NCBI RefSeq assembly: GCF_018215265.2
Contig: NZ_CP136562.1
Coordinates: forward strand, 868,001 to 932,000
From: Paenarthrobacter sp. GOM3
GTDB taxonomy: Bacteria; Actinomycetota; Actinomycetes; Actinomycetales; Micrococcaceae
DNA: 64,000 nucleotides
Reading direction: 5' to 3'
In this document: in pieces, positions 60,842 to 64,000 of the stretch
How the letters are laid out: every line of letters begins with the position of its first letter
Numbering within the stretch: position 1 is the stretch's first letter
Made by a program: the position numbers and the translations under genes
The notes under the pieces: model-generated
What the model saw: the letters and a program-made list of their open reading frames with translations, nothing else
Told to the model about the DNA's origin: nothing
Databases searched by the model: none

Positions 60842-62392
60842 CTACTCCGGCACTACCAGGGCCGGAGTGTCCTTCCGGATGGTCTCGCCACGGAAGAATC
60901 CGGGACGCATGCGGGCCTGAATCAGCATGACCACGCCACCCAGGGCCAGGATCCCGATGCCAAGCACGAACACGAGCCCCACACCGAAGATCTCCGAACC
61001 ACTGCCGAACTCCGGATCCCAGCTGTCCACTGCGGTCTGGATGAACACCACGAACAGGCCCAGGCCACCCAGCAACGGGCAAACGAGCCGGAGGAAGAAG
61101 TTCCGGGCGCTGGAGAAGACGCTGTTGCGGAAGTACCAAACACAAGCGATCGCGGTGAGCCCGTAGTAGAAACAGATCATCAGGCCGAGGGCCAGGATGG
61201 TGTCGTTAAGGACGTTCTCGCTGATCACGTGCATCACCGCGTAGAACCCCGCGGACAGGACGCCCGCAGCAACGGTGGCGAAGCCCGGCGTCGAAAACTT
61301 CTTGCTCATGTGGCTGAACCGCCCAGGCAGGGCGCCGTAGTGCGCCATGGCAAGCAGGCTGCGGGACGGCGACGTAAACGTGGACTGCAGGGAGGCCGCG
61401 GAGGAGGACAGCACCGCGAGGGACATGAGGATGGCGAACGGACCCATGACCGGGGAGGCCAGTGCGGTGAAGACGTTTGCATGGTTCTCGGCGTTGTTCA
61501 GGCCGATTCCCGTGTCTCCTACGCCGGCGAACATCATGGTGGCGATGGTGACCAGCAGGTAGATGCCCAGGACGATGACAGCGGTGAGCGTGCCTGCGAG
61601 TCCGGCTGTCTTCTTGCCGTTGGCCGTTTCCTCGTTGACCGTGAGGCAGACATCCCAGCCCCAGTAGACGAAGATCGACAACGAGATGCCGGCCGCAATT
61701 TGGCCGAAGGTTTCTACCTTGGTCACGTCGAACCAGTCCCAGCTGAACGGGATTGCGGTCTCGGAGGTGGACCAGTTGGCAAACGCCATGGCGACGAACA
61801 GGCCAAGGACCAGCAGCTGGAACCCGACCAGGCCGTACTGCACGATCTTGGTGGTGTGCAGGCCGCGGTAGCTGATCCAGACGGCCAATGCCACGAAGAC
61901 GAAGCAGGTGACCACGTTCAGGAGCTTGTTCGAGGCCAGGTCCGCAAGCTCGGGTGAGCCCGTGGCCTGGGCCAGGAACAGGTAGAAGAAGTCCACCGCG
62001 ACGCCTGCCAGGTTGGACAGGACGATGATGTTCGCTGCGAGCAGGCCCCAGCCACCCATCCAGCCAACCCACGGGCCGAAGGCCTTGGTGACCCAGGTGA
62101 ACGTGGTACCGCTGTCCGGGGAGTCAGCGTTGAGCTCCCGGTAAGCGAGCGACACCAGGATCATGGGAATGAACCCGATCAGGAAAATGACGGGCAACTG
62201 GAGCCCGACTTCGTTGACGGTCGGTCCGAGCGCACCCGTCAGGGTGTACGCCGGGGCGATGGTTGAAATGCCAAGAACGACGACGGCGAGGAGCCCCAAC
62301 TGCCCCGTCTTCAGTCCCTTGCCGCTGATGTCGTGCGACTCTGCAGCGTCAGCGGTGCTTTTGGAAGCACCGGTGCGGATTGTCTGGCTCAT
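60842..62392 (-). CDS. APC-superfamily amino acid/polyamine permease
   Basis: 516 residues with twelve or more membrane helices. The APC features are the first helix (GLLAVVVLGISTIAPAYTLTG), FTWVTKAFGPWVGWMGGW and the conserved VYWGWDVCLTVNEETANGKK loop. It is the last gene of the leftward agmatine operon, 12 bases after agmatine deiminase. It probably imports agmatine or exchanges it for putrescine; this is inferred from context. Confidence 0.85.
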   Translation of the reverse strand: MSQTIRTGASKSTADAAESHDISGKGLKTGQLGLLAVVVLGISTIAPAYTLTGALGPTVNEVGLQLPVIFLIGFIPMILVSLAYRELNADSPDSGTTFTWVTKAFGPWVGWMGGWGLLAANIIVLSNLAGVAVDFFYLFLAQATGSPELADLASNKLLNVVTCFVFVALAVWISYRGLHTTKIVQYGLVGFQLLVLGLFVAMAFANWSTSETAIPFSWDWFDVTKVETFGQIAAGISLSIFVYWGWDVCLTVNEETANGKKTAGLAGTLTAVIVLGIYLLVTIATMMFAGVGDTGIGLNNAENHANVFTALASPVMGPFAILMSLAVLSSSAASLQSTFTSPSRSLLAMAHYGALPGRFSHMSKKFSTPGFATVAAGVLSAGFYAVMHVISENVLNDTILALGLMICFYYGLTAIACVWYFRNSVFSSARNFFLRLVCPLLGGLGLFVVFIQTAVDSWDPEFGSGSEIFGVGLVFVLGIGILALGGVVMLIQARMRPGFFRGETIRKDTPALVVPE

Positions 62393-62404
62393 GTGAGGCC
62401 CTTT

Positions 62405-63430
62405 CTAGATGGCCGTAGGTTGCTGCTGCGTGATGCAGTGGATCCCGCCGCCGCGGGCGAACAACTCGCGCGCGTCAACGCTGACAACGCGGCGTCCGGG
62501 GTAGGCGTCGGCGAGGATGCGGAGTGCTTTCTCGTCCATGGGGTCGTTGAAACTGCAGGCAATGACGCCGCCGTTGACCACGAGGTGGTTGATGTAGCTG
62601 TAGTCCACGTACCCTTCGTCGTCGGTAAGGGTTTCGGGGGCGGGAACTTCGATGATGTTCCACTCCCGGCCTGCTGCGTCATGGGTGGTGCGCAGGAAGT
62701 CGATGATTTCGCGGGAAACCTTGTAGTCCGGGTGCTCGGGATTCTGCTGCGAATGGACCAGCAGGGTGCCCGGGCTCGGAATGGCCGCCACGATGTCCAC
62801 GTGACCGCGGGTGCCGAATTTCTCGGAGTCGCGGGTCAGTCCGCGGGGCAGCCAGACCACGTGGGTGGCGCCGATGGTGCGGGCGAGTTCCTCCTCGATG
62901 TCCGCTTTGGTCAACCCTGGGTTCCGGCCCTGGTCCAGCTGCACGGTCTCGGTGACCAGGACAGTACCTTCACCGTCCACCTGGATGCCGCCGCCTTCGT
63001 TGACGATTCCGGACGGAATGTGAAGGGCGTTGGCGCGCTGGCTCACGTCAGCTGCGACCAGCGAGTCCTTGTCCCACTCGGCCCAGTCCTGGCCGCCCCA
63101 GCCGTTGAAGATCCAGTCCACGGCTCCGAGCTGCTTGTTCGCATCGAGCACGAACGACGGCCCGATGTCCCGCATCCAGGCATCGTTCAGTTCGGCGGTC
63201 AGCACCTCGACGCGAGGGTCGAGGTAGCGCGCGGCCGTTTCGACGTCGTCGGGCGCTACCACCATGGTGACCGGTTCGAACTCGAGGATGGCGTTGGCGA
63301 CGGCAGCCCAAGTGGAGCGCGCAGCGTGTGCTTCTTCCTCGGTGTCGCCCAGGGCGTAACCGCCGGTGGGGAAGGCCATCCACACGCGATCCTGGGGAGC
63401 CGTTTCGGACGGCATGCGCCAGGCGCTCAT
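62405..63430 (-). CDS. aguA: Agmatine deiminase
   Basis: 341 residues from ATG at 63430, overlapping the upstream stop (ATGA). Peptidyl-arginine-deiminase fold: MPSETAPQDRVWMAFP, ELNDAWMRDIGPSF, NEGGGIQVDGEGT, the histidine motif KFGTRGHVDIVA, and the catalytic Cys332 in GGGIHCITQQQP. It converts agmatine to N-carbamoylputrescine and ammonia. The full length and all key residues are present. Confidence 0.95.
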   Translation of the reverse strand: MSAWRMPSETAPQDRVWMAFPTGGYALGDTEEEAHAARSTWAAVANAILEFEPVTMVVAPDDVETAARYLDPRVEVLTAELNDAWMRDIGPSFVLDANKQLGAVDWIFNGWGGQDWAEWDKDSLVAADVSQRANALHIPSGIVNEGGGIQVDGEGTVLVTETVQLDQGRNPGLTKADIEEELARTIGATHVVWLPRGLTRDSEKFGTRGHVDIVAAIPSPGTLLVHSQQNPEHPDYKVSREIIDFLRTTHDAAGREWNIIEVPAPETLTDDEGYVDYSYINHLVVNGGVIACSFNDPMDEKALRILADAYPGRRVVSVDARELFARGGGIHCITQQQPTAI

Positions 63431-64000
63431 GCGGAAACTGCCTGGGGCTGGGCGCCGAGGGGAGCGTCCGGGTTCACGGGTTCCGTGAGGCGGCCGTAGG
63501 TTTCCGGGCGGCGGGTGGCCAGGAACGGGAACAGCGTGAGCCAATCCTTGCGCTGGTCGAGGTCCAGGTCGGCCACCAGGACCGCCGATTCGTCGCGGGG
63601 TGCCTGTGCCAGGATGCGCCCGTACGGGTCGGAGATGAAGGAGGAGCCGTAGAAGTTCAAGGTCCCTTCATTGCCGTAACGGTTGGGCGCGATCATGAAC
63701 AGACCGTTGGCGATGCCGTTGCCCACGATGACCTGCTGCCAGAGCGGCTGGGTGTCGAAGTCGGGGTGGTCCGGCTCGGAGCCGATAGCGGTGGGGTAGA
63801 CCAGGATTTCGGCACCACCCAAGGAATAGACGCGGGCAAGTTCGGGGAACCATTCGTCCCAGCACGTGGGCATGCCCAGCCGTGCGCCACCCAGTTCTGC
63901 GGGAGCGTGGACCGCGTAGGCGTCGTCGGCTTCGGGGCCTTTACGGAAGAACTTGTCCTCGTAGTAGCCGGCCGTTACGGGGATGTGCAGCTTGTGGGTG
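63427..64000 (-). CDS. aguB: N-carbamoylputrescine amidase (partial, N-terminus off the right edge)
   Basis: About 190 residues are visible; the N-terminal third lies beyond the window. The nitrilase-family lysine segment is THKLHIPVTAGYYEDKFF and the nucleophile motif PTCWDEWFPELARVY. The end is RRPETYGRLTEPVNP. It hydrolyses N-carbamoylputrescine to putrescine, CO2 and ammonia. The four-base overlap with agmatine deiminase confirms a two-step pathway with the downstream permease. Confidence 0.92.
   Translation of the reverse strand, partial: THKLHIPVTAGYYEDKFFRKGPEADDAYAVHAPAELGGARLGMPTCWDEWFPELARVYSLGGAEILVYPTAIGSEPDHPDFDTQPLWQQVIVGNGIANGLFMIAPNRYGNEGTLNFYGSSFISDPYGRILAQAPRDESAVLVADLDLDQRKDWLTLFPFLATRRPETYGRLTEPVNPDAPLGAQPQAVSA

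Overview
The window is high-GC chromosomal DNA of a soil actinobacterium, most likely Arthrobacter/Paenarthrobacter (Micrococcaceae). Evidence: actinobacterial marker families (DUF4193, DUF4032, an AMIN-like secreted protein, a MsmK-type shared sugar ATPase), OtsAB trehalose synthesis, an Arr rifampin ADP-ribosyltransferase, and a Tat-exported protein that closely resembles Arthrobacter levan fructotransferase. The genus is an inference from remembered protein similarity; no search was run.

Layout. 1-9313: a dipeptide-type ABC operon (permease, binding protein, permease, two ATPases, cytosine-deaminase-like amidohydrolase) read leftward, diverging from a second amidohydrolase and a GntR/FCD regulator. 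The binding-protein gene has an in-frame amber codon. 9317-17054: DUF4032 protein, GH20 hexosaminidase, MsmK-like ATPase, otsB/otsA and a membrane-anchored DsbA-like protein. 17077-20700: an IS30-family element inserted in the centre of the terminator palindrome behind the dsbA-like gene, then tRNA-Thr(TGT) and a small fic islet bounded by a copy of the tRNA 3' end. 20759-31594: a second amidohydrolase plus oligopeptide-type ABC operon, a LacI regulator, and a divergent C45 acyltransferase plus MHS transporter; two similar TAAAAYGTTTTA operators tie them together. 31650-35686: alpha/beta hydrolase, DUF2306 protein, arr, a degenerate Hpt-like protein, a TasA-like surface protein and an SDR. 36881-43445: a levan locus. 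43587-49968: RecQ-like helicase, NnrD repair dehydratase, histidine phosphatase, NDH-2, YqeY, DUF72 and a small hypothetical protein. 50070-57119: MarR-controlled CoA-dependent phenylpropanoid (p-hydroxycinnamate type) degradation genes. 57135-64000: tandem repeats, DUF805, L-2-hydroxyglutarate oxidase, DUF4193, AMIN-like protein, and an agmatine catabolic operon running off the right edge.

How the genes work together. The window is dominated by scavenging modules, each with a transporter, hydrolases and a local regulator. The most interesting is the levan locus. A Tat-secreted levan fructotransferase would turn levan into difructose dianhydride IV, a binding-protein-dependent transporter without its own ATPase would import it (perhaps powered by the MsmK-like protein at 12421-13503), and an atypical cytoplasmic GH32 enzyme would open it. 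A LacI protein probably controls the locus through three matching operators between the two GH32 genes. The cou/phd-like cluster carries ligase, acyl-CoA dehydrogenase, hydratase, dehydrogenase and hydrolase, enough to shorten both cinnamates and their dihydro forms to benzoates.
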